64,000 nt of DNA from JBCCOW01 sp038749105 (GCA_038749105.1 JBCDIM010000001.1:62001-126000), one strand, 5' to 3'. Positions 36,607 through 46,055 are shown, counted from the first letter of the stretch. Made by a program: numbers and translations. The notes: generated by a model from the sequence alone, not told the origin.

Positions 36607-37497
36607 ATGACAAAGAAAACAGTTATCACCACAGTCGCGCTCACTGCCGCCGCGGCCGCGTTCAACGCAGACGCGGCAATCTTCGCCGGCTTCGAAGACA
36701 TGGCCCCTACTGCAGGAGGCGGGTTTCTACAGGTCACACCCGCGAATCTCGTCGCCACCGACGCCGATCAGTACTCGGGCATCATGGGGGACGGCTGGCT
36801 TAACGGTTGGGAACTCGAAAACCCTGGCGGGAGCTTCCGCACCTACCGCGTCGCCGATTTCAACTCGCTCCAAGGCGGGGCCGGCAACCACCTGGACATC
36901 GCATACTTCGCAGACACCGGCAACCCGCGCATTGCCAACACACGCCAGTACGGAAACTCTGGCGATTTCCAGCTGGACCAGGCCGGTACGTTCGAGTTCC
37001 TGTTCCGCGTGAACGATGCCTCCACCTTCGCGGCCGGAGGCTTTACATTCATCACGTTCAACGACGGTGGCGGGTTGTTCGCAAATGGCAGTACCTGGCA
37101 AATCACTACCACCAGCGGCACGACCAAGCGTTGGCTTATCAATGGCGGTGGCAGCAACGAAGATTCCTTTTTAAACATCGTCGAAGGAACAACCTACAAG
37201 TTCACGATCAACTCAGACCCCGTCACGCAAACCTTCAATGTGGCAATCGATGCCGACAACGACGGCATGGTCGATTTTCAATCAGCCGACCTCGCTTTTC
37301 TACAAGACGTCGATGAGCATGGCGGCAAGCTCTCTTTCATCACGCAGTTCGGTACCGGAGAAGTTCAGTCGGGCCTTTCCTACTCTCTCGACTCGGTTTC
37401 GATCCAGGCCGCAGAAGTGATCCCTGAGCCCGCGTCCATCGGACTGATTTCGTTCGGATGCCTGCTCGCGATAACTCGCCGACGCAAATCACAGTGA
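36607..37497 (+). CDS. PEP-CTERM sorting-domain protein
   Basis: A 296-residue secreted protein. ATG 36607 has GGAGGA 6 bases before it. Signal peptide TVITTVALTAAAAAFNADA, then AIFAGFEDMAP and a beta-type domain resembling a laminin-G/concanavalin lectin (FEFLFRVNDASTFAAGGFTF, NVAIDADNDGMVDF). The end VIPEPASIGLISFGCLLAITRRRKSQ is the PEP-CTERM signal. It follows the LacI gene and is probably in its operon. A sugar-binding surface role is likely from fold type, not shown. A hairpin terminator follows at 37507-37536, so the next genes may be transcribed at a lower level or from another promoter. Confidence 0.88.
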   Translation: MTKKTVITTVALTAAAAAFNADAAIFAGFEDMAPTAGGGFLQVTPANLVATDADQYSGIMGDGWLNGWELENPGGSFRTYRVADFNSLQGGAGNHLDIAYFADTGNPRIANTRQYGNSGDFQLDQAGTFEFLFRVNDASTFAAGGFTFITFNDGGGLFANGSTWQITTTSGTTKRWLINGGGSNEDSFLNIVEGTTYKFTINSDPVTQTFNVAIDADNDGMVDFQSADLAFLQDVDEHGGKLSFITQFGTGEVQSGLSYSLDSVSIQAAEVIPEPASIGLISFGCLLAITRRRKSQ

Positions 37498-37506
37498 ACC
37501 TCCTAT

Positions 37507-37536
37507 GTGTAGGGAGCGCGGAAGTGCTCCCTACAC
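37507..37536 (+). terminator. Strong hairpin terminator or attenuator
   Basis: GTGTAGGGAGC (37507-37517) and GCTCCCTACAC (37526-37536) form a perfect 11-base-pair stem with an 8-base loop, 10 bases after the PEP-CTERM stop. It is followed by GTATTTCGG rather than a long T-run. In a cassette it may make the surface protein more abundant than the downstream pseudopilin and enzyme. Confidence 0.75.
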
Positions 37537-37750
37537 GTATTTCGGCATAAAAGACTTTCGCCAAGATTAAAGACCCCGACGCCTCAAGCCAATCGGCAAC
37601 CGGAAAAATACACCCGCACACACAAGACGCCGCACGCACACAAGCCATCATTGAATGCTCAAGCGGTTGCTGCGACACGAACTGATCATCAGCCCATGCA
37701 TTGAATCTTCCGGCCAACGGCCATGACTCACAAACAACAGGTTTGATCTC

Positions 37751-38530
37751 ATGTATACCAATCGCAAAAAGACGTCTAGTGCGTTCACACTGATCGAGCT
37801 GCTTGTCGTCATCAGCATCATCGCCCTGCTGATCGCCATCCTTCTGCCCACACTCCAGTCTGCCCGCGCCGCAGCAAGGCAGGTTCAGTGTCTAGCGTCA
37901 CAGAGACAGATCGGCGTGACCTTCCGTGGTTATGCGAGCGACTACGACAACTTTGTGCCGGCTCTTTTCACTAACGACTTCGCCGATCGGCCAGACCATG
38001 GACACTGGCAACTCTCCCTCGCCCGCTGGCTGTATGGGAAGGGCGGTGCGACCCGGCTGAACCAAGTCAACGATATCGCGCCTGGATCAGTCCTTGATGA
38101 GCTTGGGCCAAATATCTTCTGGGGCTGCCCGGAATGGGATCTTTTGCGTGCCGAAGCGGTGCATGGCACAGGGGCTGCCGCAAACCCCGGCTACGGTATG
38201 AACCGCTACCTCCAATACAGCGATGGCCTGGACTTCTCCCTGCCCTTCCCCTACGGCCTACACAGCGGATATGAAGATATCGCGGACCCTTTCAACTTTC
38301 TTGATTTTGAGAGCCTGACACGGCCCAGCGATCGAATGCTCGTTATGGACGCCCAGGCTTACCAAGTCTTTCCAACACAGCTCTGGACCCCCACCACCAC
38401 GCCGATTGCCGGGTGGGAAGAAACGAGCGAACGGCGGCACAACCTGACCTCAGACAACGTGCTCTTCGTCGATGGGCACGCCTCATCAGCGGGCCCAAGC
38501 GAAGTCCGCGCGGCTGTGATCGTTGAGTGA
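37751..38530 (+). CDS. Pseudopilin with H-x9-DG-type C-terminus
   Basis: A 259-residue protein with AFTLIELLVVISIIALLIAI near residues 11-30 (prepilin peptidase site and +5 Glu) and a C-terminal RRHNLTSDNVLFVDGHAS segment (H-x9-DG type). It lies between the PEP-CTERM gene and the beta-helix gene of the LacI cassette. The 250 bases before it hold the terminator hairpin and no other gene. The start ATG 37751 lacks a clear ribosome site. Envelope display is inferred from the signal. Confidence 0.9.
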   Translation: MYTNRKKTSSAFTLIELLVVISIIALLIAILLPTLQSARAAARQVQCLASQRQIGVTFRGYASDYDNFVPALFTNDFADRPDHGHWQLSLARWLYGKGGATRLNQVNDIAPGSVLDELGPNIFWGCPEWDLLRAEAVHGTGAAANPGYGMNRYLQYSDGLDFSLPFPYGLHSGYEDIADPFNFLDFESLTRPSDRMLVMDAQAYQVFPTQLWTPTTTPIAGWEETSERRHNLTSDNVLFVDGHASSAGPSEVRAAVIVE

Positions 38531-38608
38531 TTACCAGCCTCAAACAGACGTCTCGGGAAATTCTCTCTTCACACCAATCACTACAGCTACCACGCACGGA
38601 GTACAAAC

Positions 38609-40366
38609 GTGTCTAGCGCTAGTTCTAACATGAAACTCAAGCTCGCCCGATACCTAGCCTGCATCTGCTGCCTCTTCCTCTCGAGCGGCTGGGCCACCGC
38701 ACAACACCAATCCGTTAAGACGGAACCCGCGAAAGACCTGAACTGGACACACATATATGTCTCGACCAAAGGGTCCGATACGAACCCAGGCACTCTGAAT
38801 AAGCCGCTCCGCCGCGTCTCAAAGGCTTTAGCGGAGCTGAAAACCATCGACGGGCCCGTCGTGATCAAGATCGAACCGGGCGTATACCGCGAAGGCAATC
38901 TGCGTATCGGTCGTCGAGCCTGGCCCACCGTGATTGAGAGCTCTGGAGAGCAGCAGGCGGTCATCTCCGGCTCGGATGTCTGGTCCGAATGGGAGAGTGT
39001 TGGCCCGGACTGGGTGGCGGCCTGGCCTTATGACTGGGGCTTGTATCAACTCGACGCCTCGTTCCCGCAGCGCGACCACGACAGCCTGACGGTCGCCGGG
39101 CAACGCAGCGAGATGGTCTTTGTCGACGGCCTAAGACAAGTCCAAGTCACCGAGCGATCCGATCTTCGCCCTGGAACGTTCTTCATCGACCTGGCTGTTC
39201 AGCAGATCCGTCTCCGTCTTCCTGATGGGACGCAGAAAGACACAGCACTGATCGAGGTTGGGATGCGCCCAAATCTTTTAGCCGCGCTGCAACCCAAGGA
39301 TCTAACTCTCCGACGGCTAACCTTTCAACACGCGGTAAGCCACACCACGCGCAAGGACAAAGGGTTCGAGACCTGGGGCGTCTGCATCTTCGGCGAGCAT
39401 GTATCCGGAATATCGAACGACGCGTCCAAACCTGATCGCGTCTTCGCCGAGAACATCTTACTGGAAGACTGTAGGTTCATCCAAAACAATCGCTACGGAC
39501 TTACAGTCGCTAACACAAAACGATTCAAAGCAATACGATGTCAATTCAGCGACAACGGCGTGATGGGCTTCAATGCCAACCGCAATCGCTATGTCCATAT
39601 CGAGGACTCCCAGTTTGACAGAAACAACTGGCGGCTGGGGTTCCTGGGCCACGTCATCGGCTGGCACCCGGCAGGAACCAAGATGCTGTTCATGAGCGAT
39701 ATGGATATCGTTCGCTCAACCTTCCGCGATAATTTTGCAACCGGGCTCTGGCTCGACACATCGGTCAATCACGTCCGGATCCTCGATTCCGTCATAGAAG
39801 GCAACTGGGGAACCGGCTTCTATTACGAGCACTCGCAAGGCCCCGCGCTACTCAAGAACAGCCTTGTCAGACGCAACGGATTTAATGATGGATCAAGAAC
39901 GATACGCGGCTTCGACGGAGGCGTCCTATTTGCCGAGTCTGAACACCTAACCATAGAGTCCTCCAGGATTGAAGAGAACATCAACTTCCAGATCGGCGCT
40001 CGGCCCCGCCCTCGAGCCGGCGGATGCTACTGGACAAACCGCCACATCGACGGGTCCTGCAGGCATCTCACTCTCCTCAACTCAACCATCGTAGGTACCT
40101 ACTTTGACGGACCCAACGTTCCGGAATATTACAACGCAAGAGAACACCGCCACAGTACTCTCGTAGGCATGTCACAACACGGCATATCTGATATGTACGC
40201 CGCCGACTTCCCAACAACCTTCCGCGGCTCCGGCAACACATATGTGTATTCTGATCAGAACGTCACATTCTCAACGGGCCCAAATTGGGGTTATCAAAGG
40301 ATCTCTCTCTCGGCCTGGCAAGACCTCACTGCCCAGGATAAGGATTCCGTATTCGTCACGGAATAG
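38609..40366 (+). CDS. Secreted right-handed beta-helix protein
   Basis: A 585-residue protein. GTG 38609 has GGAG 7 bases upstream; ATG 38630 (7 codons later) would also give the signal peptide LARYLACICCLFLSSGWATA. IYVSTKGSDTNPGTLNKPLRRVSKAL and IKIEPGVYREG are the typical entry of pectate-lyase-like beta-helix enzymes. Coils such as DLTLRRLTFQHA, FAENILLEDCRFIQNN and HVRILDSVIEGN follow. It is related to the 841-aa protein at 13096 but lacks its C-terminal domain. It would act on polysaccharide outside the cell; the bond cleaved is unknown. A CG-centred palindrome CTAGCGCTAG (38613-38622) lies between the two possible starts and shares its core with the operator at 20904. Confidence 0.82.
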   Translation: MSSASSNMKLKLARYLACICCLFLSSGWATAQHQSVKTEPAKDLNWTHIYVSTKGSDTNPGTLNKPLRRVSKALAELKTIDGPVVIKIEPGVYREGNLRIGRRAWPTVIESSGEQQAVISGSDVWSEWESVGPDWVAAWPYDWGLYQLDASFPQRDHDSLTVAGQRSEMVFVDGLRQVQVTERSDLRPGTFFIDLAVQQIRLRLPDGTQKDTALIEVGMRPNLLAALQPKDLTLRRLTFQHAVSHTTRKDKGFETWGVCIFGEHVSGISNDASKPDRVFAENILLEDCRFIQNNRYGLTVANTKRFKAIRCQFSDNGVMGFNANRNRYVHIEDSQFDRNNWRLGFLGHVIGWHPAGTKMLFMSDMDIVRSTFRDNFATGLWLDTSVNHVRILDSVIEGNWGTGFYYEHSQGPALLKNSLVRRNGFNDGSRTIRGFDGGVLFAESEHLTIESSRIEENINFQIGARPRPRAGGCYWTNRHIDGSCRHLTLLNSTIVGTYFDGPNVPEYYNAREHRHSTLVGMSQHGISDMYAADFPTTFRGSGNTYVYSDQNVTFSTGPNWGYQRISLSAWQDLTAQDKDSVFVTE

Positions 40367-40389
40367 CGACACTCATACCACCCACCTAC

Positions 40390-41238
40390 AGCCTGTTATG
40401 CACTTTATTGCGCAGCTTGAGCGAGCTGAGCGAACATGATGACGATGAACGCGACGATGTGCAGGCCCTCAAGCGTGCGGGGCAAGCGTTCATCGTCTTT
40501 AACCAGCTGGCGGAATCGGCTAGCCCACGCGAAGCTGCGTTCCACCACCCACCGCCGCTGCAGCAGCACAAAGCCTGCTTGGCCTCGGGCAGCTTCACCA
40601 CCTCCAGCTGGATCCCGTGTGCTTGGGCGGCTCCCGCGGCCCGGTCGCCTGCCAAGGCCTGATCGACATAGGCCCATTCAACGTGTTCATCGGCGGCTTC
40701 TTGGACCTGCCGGGCCAGCTCGCCCACCTGCTTACGGTCGTCTTCATTAGTTGGGTGACGGTCAACGCAAGCAAGTGGCCGAGGGTATCGACGGCGAGGT
40801 GAAGCTTGCTGCCGTTCTTCCGCTTGTGCCCGTCATGGCCGGCCGGGGCCCTGCTCTCGGGGGTGCTGCGGAGGGTGCGGCTGTCGAGGATCGCGGCGGT
40901 GGGTTCGGGCTCTCTACCGCCCTGTTTACGCAGCAACCGACGCAGGTCGTCGGCCATCTGTAAGAACAGGTGCGAGTTCATCCATTGCCGAGACTGTTGG
41001 TAGACGGTTTGTCAAGGCGGGAAGTCGTGAGGCAGATACCGCTACTGGCTACCAGTGCGGACGATCCAACGTGAGCCGTTGAACTGCTCGCGGAGTGAGT
41101 ATTCTCGCTGTGGGCGTCTTCACGCATCAGCGTGAGATACGGCGCGACGAACGCCCACTCGTCGTCGCTCACGTCGCTGGGGAAAGGCTTCCTTGCCATC
41201 GCCCTCGATTACGACCTACCCAAAATGCATAACAGGCT
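40390..41238 (-). mobile_element. IS5-family insertion sequence, transposase broken
   Basis: The ends are AGCCTGTTATGCA (40390-40402) and its exact complement TGCATAACAGGCT (41226-41238). Inside, on the minus strand, a DDE transposase is split by frameshifts. The pieces are a DUF4096-like N-terminus (PSDVSDDEWAFVAPYLTLMRED), WMNSHLFLQMADDLRRLL, DSRTLRSTPES with the first catalytic Asp, LHLAVDTLGHLLALTVT, and RRWVVERSFAWASRF near the end. It inserted 10 bases after the fucosidase stop. It is inactive by itself. No clear target duplication is seen. Confidence 0.85.
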
Positions 41239-41248
41239 CGAGTGTGAC

Positions 41249-42565
41249 TTATTCGTACGCATCGGCAGAAAACTCTCGCTCGGTTCCTTGCCCTTGGTGC
41301 CCACCGGAGAACTGGGCAACCTCTCCCGGCGCAAACTCAATCTTCAAGACAAGGACTTGGCCCGCCAGTTCATTCACCGGCACATTCAGCAAGCGAAGGA
41401 AAGGCTTTGCCTCAACGCCTGGGCCATAACCGGGGATACGATTAATGACGTACTCGATAGGCTGACCTGTATTTAAGAGGGTTACAGATCGTGGTTCGGT
41501 ATCGATCGGCTTGAGTCGAACACTGGTAGTGACCGGCGGCTTATGCAGAACTGCGTACAACGTGTCGCCTTTTCGCGTCAATAGGATCTTGTCGTTTGAT
41601 GTGAGATCGCTGCAACCCTCTACGTTGCAGAAGGCTTCACGGACCCGCTTAAACCACGAACCCATTCGCGAGAGCAGGGCCTGCGAATAGCCGCTAAACG
41701 CGCCATCAGGCTGTGGGCCGACATTAAGCAGATAGTTGCCGCCCTTAGCCAGGATTTTCGCCACACTGTGCTGCAGATGCCAGTCACTGTAGTAGTCCTC
41801 ATCAGGCTTGTAGGACCAGCTGATCAACCCGATCGATGTGTTGGCTTCGGTTGGTTTCTCAAACTTGACCATGGCATTGACACTATTGTCCCAGTCTCGT
41901 TCCGGGGTCTTGAAGTCACCCCTGCCGAAACCGCGGTTATTGATCACGGCCTGTGGCTGCAGCTCGTGGATCATGTCGTGGAATGACTCATCCACATGCT
42001 CAATCACATTCGCGTCCCACCACCAACCATGAATCGGCCCGTAATTGGTGAGGAGTTCGCGTGCCTGCGCCTCAACATAAGCGAGATATTGATGCACGTT
42101 GGGCTCATCACCTTCGAGTGGATTGGCGTACTCATAAGGCCGACCTGCGTGCGGGTAGTTCGGATGATGCATGTCCGGAATCGAGTAGTACAGGCAGAGC
42201 GGTACACCACGGTGTTGGCAAGCATCGCTCAACTCTTTGAGGACATCCCGCCCAAACGATGTGTTCGTGATCTTGAAGTCGGTGTGAGCCGAGTCCCAGT
42301 TGCAGAACCCATCAATGTGTTTGGTCGTAAAAACCACATAATCCATGCCCGCCGCCGCTGCGGCATCAAGCCATGCATTCGCATCGAAGCGTACTGGATT
42401 GAACTGGCTGGCGTACTCGGCATAATCCTCGCGCGAAACCGGCCAACGCCAGATCTCTTGCTCGTGCCATCCTTTGATGGCGTAGAGCCCCCAGTGAACG
42501 AACAGGCCAAACCGGTTCTCGAAAAACCAGTCTCGCGCGTCATTGAACTTGGCAAGGCCATCCAT
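41249..42565 (-). CDS. Alpha-L-fucosidase, GH29
   Basis: A 438-residue GH29 enzyme from ATG 42565 with GGAG 8 bases upstream. FGLFVHWGLYAIKGWHEQEIW and YVVFTTKHIDGFCNWDS are GH29 core motifs, and GWWWDANV places the nucleophile Asp at residue 184. It releases alpha-L-fucose. There is no signal peptide, so it works in the cytoplasm on imported fucosylated oligosaccharides such as parts of fucoidan. The C-terminal beta domain is present. It is a single gene on the minus strand, followed after 10 bases by an IS element that may have displaced or cut off former downstream genes. Confidence 0.92.
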   Translation of the reverse strand: MDGLAKFNDARDWFFENRFGLFVHWGLYAIKGWHEQEIWRWPVSREDYAEYASQFNPVRFDANAWLDAAAAAGMDYVVFTTKHIDGFCNWDSAHTDFKITNTSFGRDVLKELSDACQHRGVPLCLYYSIPDMHHPNYPHAGRPYEYANPLEGDEPNVHQYLAYVEAQARELLTNYGPIHGWWWDANVIEHVDESFHDMIHELQPQAVINNRGFGRGDFKTPERDWDNSVNAMVKFEKPTEANTSIGLISWSYKPDEDYYSDWHLQHSVAKILAKGGNYLLNVGPQPDGAFSGYSQALLSRMGSWFKRVREAFCNVEGCSDLTSNDKILLTRKGDTLYAVLHKPPVTTSVRLKPIDTEPRSVTLLNTGQPIEYVINRIPGYGPGVEAKPFLRLLNVPVNELAGQVLVLKIEFAPGEVAQFSGGHQGQGTEREFSADAYE

Positions 42566-42743
42566 CTGCGGTCTCCAAAACGGGCATCCTACCCAAGACG
42601 CGCGGGGGAATGCTGTGACACCCGTTCACTTCATCTGGTAGCCGTATGACAGACGACATCGCGATCAAACTGGATCGGGGCGGGCCGTGAAGTACCACGC
42701 ACCTTCTTCTGTGGAAGGGTCAGTCATCGCTGATCCGCATTGA

Positions 42744-42899
42744 TCAGAACAACTTTTGACGTCCGTAAGACAACGATTTGAAGGACTCGATATCGGTACG
42801 CCCCAGCACGCTGTAGAGAGGCCAGCGGGATCCCTCAAGACAATCCGCGATAAGCGTCTCGCGGATGACGGGGGCTATCAACCACTTTTGCGGGAACAT
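42744..42899 (-). pseudogene. Short coding remnant of unknown family
   Basis: A minus-strand frame of about 51 residues from ATG 42899 (open back to 42938) reads MFPQKWLIAPVIRETLIADC, EGSRWPLYSVLGRTDIESF, KSLSYGRQKLF and then stops. Its composition looks like real protein, more so than the surroundings, and may be the C-terminal end of a larger lost gene. I do not recognise the family. The remaining parts of 42566-42971 show nothing else. Confidence 0.35.
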
Positions 42900-42971
42900 G
42901 CGTGACTGGAGTGAGTCCCCCAATAGTGTGATTGGAGATCATCCCTACATGTGGTCTGTATCAGCCTGATT

Positions 42972-43754
42972 TCAAGGATTCGCGGGGAACTCGGACTGCG
43001 AGCGGTTAGACGCGCTGCCGTCGAAGAAGACGTAATTGCGGGATTCGTTGATGTGCGGCGGGTTGACTATCTCGCCGGCAACCGAGTCATCGAGTGCGAA
43101 CGAGCTGCCGCCGGAGTTAGCTGCGTCGAAATTTATGCCATCGATGTCACTCATCGCCCAGATATCCGAGAGGCTCGTGACGCCACGGTGCACGACCCGA
43201 CCTGCTGATTCGATCTCATCAATCGCATTGGGGAAGCGGTTGGAATCCGTAAAACCACCCACGCCGGTATTGGACGCCCAACTCGGGTTTGGGTCCGACT
43301 CGCCGAAGAACTTACGCGGCCAGGTGGTGGACTGATTGTTCACCTTGTAGACCAATTGACCCCCGGTTGCGTGGTCAAACGCGGCGTCATTGCTAGGGCA
43401 ACGCCAGATGCTCTCGCCCGCCCCGACATAGTCCGGCAGGTTCCAAACGGGGTGACTGAGGTAGGTGCTGGACGCGAGTGCCGCCACGGCATCGGGGTGT
43501 CGGATACTGCTGAACACCGGGCCGGGCAGGCTGCCGTGTTCCTGGTCGTACATCGTGAAGGCGAGGCCGAACTGCCGGAGTTGGCTGAGGCACTGGGCTT
43601 GTCGTGCCGCAGCCCGGCCGCCCTGCAGCACGGGCAGCAGGATGCCGACAAGCAGCGCGATGATCGAGATGACCACGAGCAGTTCGATCAGGGTGAAGCC
43701 GCGGTCGGCGTGTCGTGGCTGACCCAAAGAAAGACTGGCGGCGGGATACGGCAT
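42972..43754 (-). CDS. Pseudopilin with H-x9-DG-type C-terminus
   Basis: A 260-residue protein. GFTLIELLVVISIIALLVGI (residues 19-38) is the prepilin signal after an 18-residue leader, and HINESRNYVFFDGSAS near the end is the H-x9-DG-type motif. Unlike the other pseudopilins here it is not beside a LacI or PEP-CTERM gene on its strand. It may be the survivor of a cassette lost at this junk-rich spot (IS element at 40390, gene remnant at 42744). ATG 43754 is the chosen start; no clear ribosome site. Confidence 0.88.
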   Translation of the reverse strand: MPYPAASLSLGQPRHADRGFTLIELLVVISIIALLVGILLPVLQGGRAAARQAQCLSQLRQFGLAFTMYDQEHGSLPGPVFSSIRHPDAVAALASSTYLSHPVWNLPDYVGAGESIWRCPSNDAAFDHATGGQLVYKVNNQSTTWPRKFFGESDPNPSWASNTGVGGFTDSNRFPNAIDEIESAGRVVHRGVTSLSDIWAMSDIDGINFDAANSGGSSFALDDSVAGEIVNPPHINESRNYVFFDGSASNRSQSEFPANP

Positions 43755-44066
43755 GAGGGGCTACCGGTACAAAAAACGTGCCATTCCCCGGCAAAGACAG
43801 CGTATCCCACACCGCCGCGATTTCCACGCCCCCGTCGATCAAGACGAGCCGCCACAGACATCGCGTGATGACGGATTCACACGGATATGTGACAGAATGA
43901 CATCGCTTCGGCTCTCCCAGCAGACAGAAACCGGCTTTGGCGGCCACACGGCGATTGGTACGGGCTTTGCCCAAGAGAGGGACAGCCGGGGGAGGCCCGG
44001 TGTGTGTGTCGGCCGGATTGTCGATGCACTTGCGTGTTAAACCCGCTGATTGAGGAAAGATGGGTC
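43755..44066. other. Divergent intergenic region with inverted repeat
   Basis: TCACA-N6-TGTGA (43877-43892) is a perfect 5-base inverted repeat, about 120 bases upstream of the pseudopilin start. It has the arms of a CRP-like site in reversed order. No gene is supported here. Confidence 0.4.
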
Positions 44067-45107
44067 ATGGCCGAGATTCGATGTGCACAGTTTGGTTTGG
44101 GGCCGATCGGGATCGAGTCGCTGCGGTTGGCGGCGGAGCGGCCGGGTTTGGTGGTGCTGGGCGGGATCGATATCGACCCGGCCAAGGTGGGCCGGCCCCT
44201 GAGCGAGGTGGCAGGCTTGGACGGGCCGGCAGGCGAGACGCGGGTCTACAGCAGCTTCGAGGAACTCGTGGCAGACCAGGGCCCGGTCGACGTCGTGCTT
44301 CACACCGCGGGATCCAACGCGGCGGTCACACTGGAGCAGATTGAGCCGATGGTCGCTGCTGGGGTGAGCGTGGCGACCACATGCGAAGCGATGATCTTCC
44401 CGGCGTTGACCGCGAAAGCCGAGGCGGAGCGGATCGATGAACTCTGCGGGGCGTCTGGGGCCCGCGTGGTGGGGACGGGCGTGAACCCGGGGTTCGTGCT
44501 GGATTTTCTGCCGGTGTTCCTGACTGGGGTCAGCCGACGGGTAGACCGGGTGTACGGCGAGCGGGTGGTCAACGCCTCGACCCGTCGGATGCAGCTGCAG
44601 CGGAAGGTGGGCAGCGGCATGGCGCCCGAGACGTTCCGGGAGCTGTTCCGGCTGGGCAAGGCCGGGCACGCGGGCTTCCGGGAGTCGGCAGCCCTGATCG
44701 CCCACTGCCTGGGCTGGCCGACCGACGACATCCGCGAGACCTGCGAGCCGATCGTCGCCGAGGGCCCGATCCAGACCGAGTACTTCACGGTCGAGCGGGG
44801 CCAGACCTGTGGCCTGCACCAGATCGTCAAGGTCTACGACGACGGCATCGACCGCGTCGAGCTCGACCTGAAGATGTACCTGGACGCGCCGCAACCGATC
44901 GACCGCGTCGTGATCACGGGGGACCCGCCCCTGGAACTGCAATCGCCGACCGGCATCGCCGGCGACCACGCGACCGTCGCGGCGCTGGTGAATGCCGTGC
45001 CGCGTTTGCTGGCAGCGAAGCCGGGCGTCCGGCTGCTGCCCGAGCTGGGGTGTGTGGCGCCGCAGCCGGTTTCCGCAAAACCCGAACCCGTGGCGGCCGT
45101 TGTTTGA
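44067..45107 (+). CDS. DapB / 2,4-diaminopentanoate dehydrogenase-like oxidoreductase
   Basis: A 346-residue cytoplasmic enzyme from ATG 44067, with GAGGAAAG 7 bases before it. The N-terminus RCAQFGLGPIGIESLRLA is a Rossmann NAD(P)-binding motif and VVLHTAGSNAAVTLEQIEPMVAAG follows the dihydrodipicolinate reductase pattern. The C-terminal part (GVNPGFVLDFLPVFLTG, then HQIVKVYDDGIDRVELDLKMYL) matches the domain found in 2,4-diaminopentanoate dehydrogenase. Many such proteins in environmental bacteria have no known substrate. It stands alone, 110 bases before a PEP-CTERM gene; a link to the sugar cassettes is not evident. Confidence 0.82.
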   Translation: MAEIRCAQFGLGPIGIESLRLAAERPGLVVLGGIDIDPAKVGRPLSEVAGLDGPAGETRVYSSFEELVADQGPVDVVLHTAGSNAAVTLEQIEPMVAAGVSVATTCEAMIFPALTAKAEAERIDELCGASGARVVGTGVNPGFVLDFLPVFLTGVSRRVDRVYGERVVNASTRRMQLQRKVGSGMAPETFRELFRLGKAGHAGFRESAALIAHCLGWPTDDIRETCEPIVAEGPIQTEYFTVERGQTCGLHQIVKVYDDGIDRVELDLKMYLDAPQPIDRVVITGDPPLELQSPTGIAGDHATVAALVNAVPRLLAAKPGVRLLPELGCVAPQPVSAKPEPVAAVV

Positions 45108-45217
45108 GCGAAAAGCCGAAAAAACTGGCCCAAACCGATTGATTGTTTAGTTTTGAGCAGAATGCTCACCCCAAGCCTGCAGCTGATTTGATCCATGGAA
45201 TGGAGGAGGTCAACCCT

Positions 45218-46036
45218 ATGAAAACCTGCCGTAATGCGCGTTGTGCGATCCCCGTCTTGGTGCCCGCGTTGGGCGTCTTTTGTGCGTCCCCCGGCGAGGC
45301 GGCGTTGCTCTATTCGACCGCGGGTGTCGCGGTCACCGAAGACTTCAACGGACCGGCTGGATCGGCGGCGACTACGGCTTGGGTCGATGACTCGACGATC
45401 CCTAACTTCTTCGCTTACGAGGAAGACCTCTCCGGGCCACCCGCCGATATCCGGGCGACGAGCGGGAGTTCCACGGGGATCCGGCTTTATCGCTGGCGTC
45501 AGAACGGCGACGCAACAGACTATGCCTTCGGGACCAGGCCGCTCGACGCGTCGGGCGACATGATCATGGGGTGGCAGATCGTGAACAACACCGACGAGAC
45601 GCTGGAGTCTTTCTCGCTCGGTTACACCGGCGAGCAGTGGTCGTCAACGACCAGCAATCAGAATAATCAGTTGGTGGTGGCCTACCAGTTGGACCCGGTC
45701 GGCGATCCGATCGATGACCTGGCCGACGGCACCTGGACCAACATCGACGACCTGACGTTTAACAGCCCGATCGACAACGTGGCCGACAGCTCGGTCAACG
45801 GGAATGACCCGGCCAACCGTGAAGTGCTCGATCCGGTCACGATTTCTGAGCTCGACTGGGCCCCGGGCCAAACGCTTTGGATTCGCTGGTTTGATAACAA
45901 CTCAAACGGCACGGACCAAGGCCTGGCAATCGATGACCTTTCCTTCACCGCGTTCCCCATCCCGGAACCCAGCAGTGCGATTCTGCTTTCGGCCGGCCTG
46001 GGATTGCTGGTCGCCCGGCGTCGCAGCCGTGCCTGA
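45218..46036 (+). CDS. PEP-CTERM sorting-domain protein
   Basis: A 272-residue secreted protein from ATG 45218 with GGAGGAGG 8 bases before it. Signal peptide CAIPVLVPALGVFCASPGEA, then LLYSTAGVAVTEDFNGPAGS and a beta-type domain (RLYRWRQNGDATDYAFGTRPLD) of the kind often annotated as lectin-like surface protein. The end FPIPEPSSAILLSAGLGLLVARRRSRA is a full PEP-CTERM signal. It is followed by a small secreted gene 19 bases later, so the two are probably co-transcribed. No LacI or pseudopilin accompanies it. Confidence 0.88.
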   Translation: MKTCRNARCAIPVLVPALGVFCASPGEAALLYSTAGVAVTEDFNGPAGSAATTAWVDDSTIPNFFAYEEDLSGPPADIRATSGSSTGIRLYRWRQNGDATDYAFGTRPLDASGDMIMGWQIVNNTDETLESFSLGYTGEQWSSTTSNQNNQLVVAYQLDPVGDPIDDLADGTWTNIDDLTFNSPIDNVADSSVNGNDPANREVLDPVTISELDWAPGQTLWIRWFDNNSNGTDQGLAIDDLSFTAFPIPEPSSAILLSAGLGLLVARRRSRA

Positions 46037-46055
46037 AGGGAGTAGCATCTAACGC

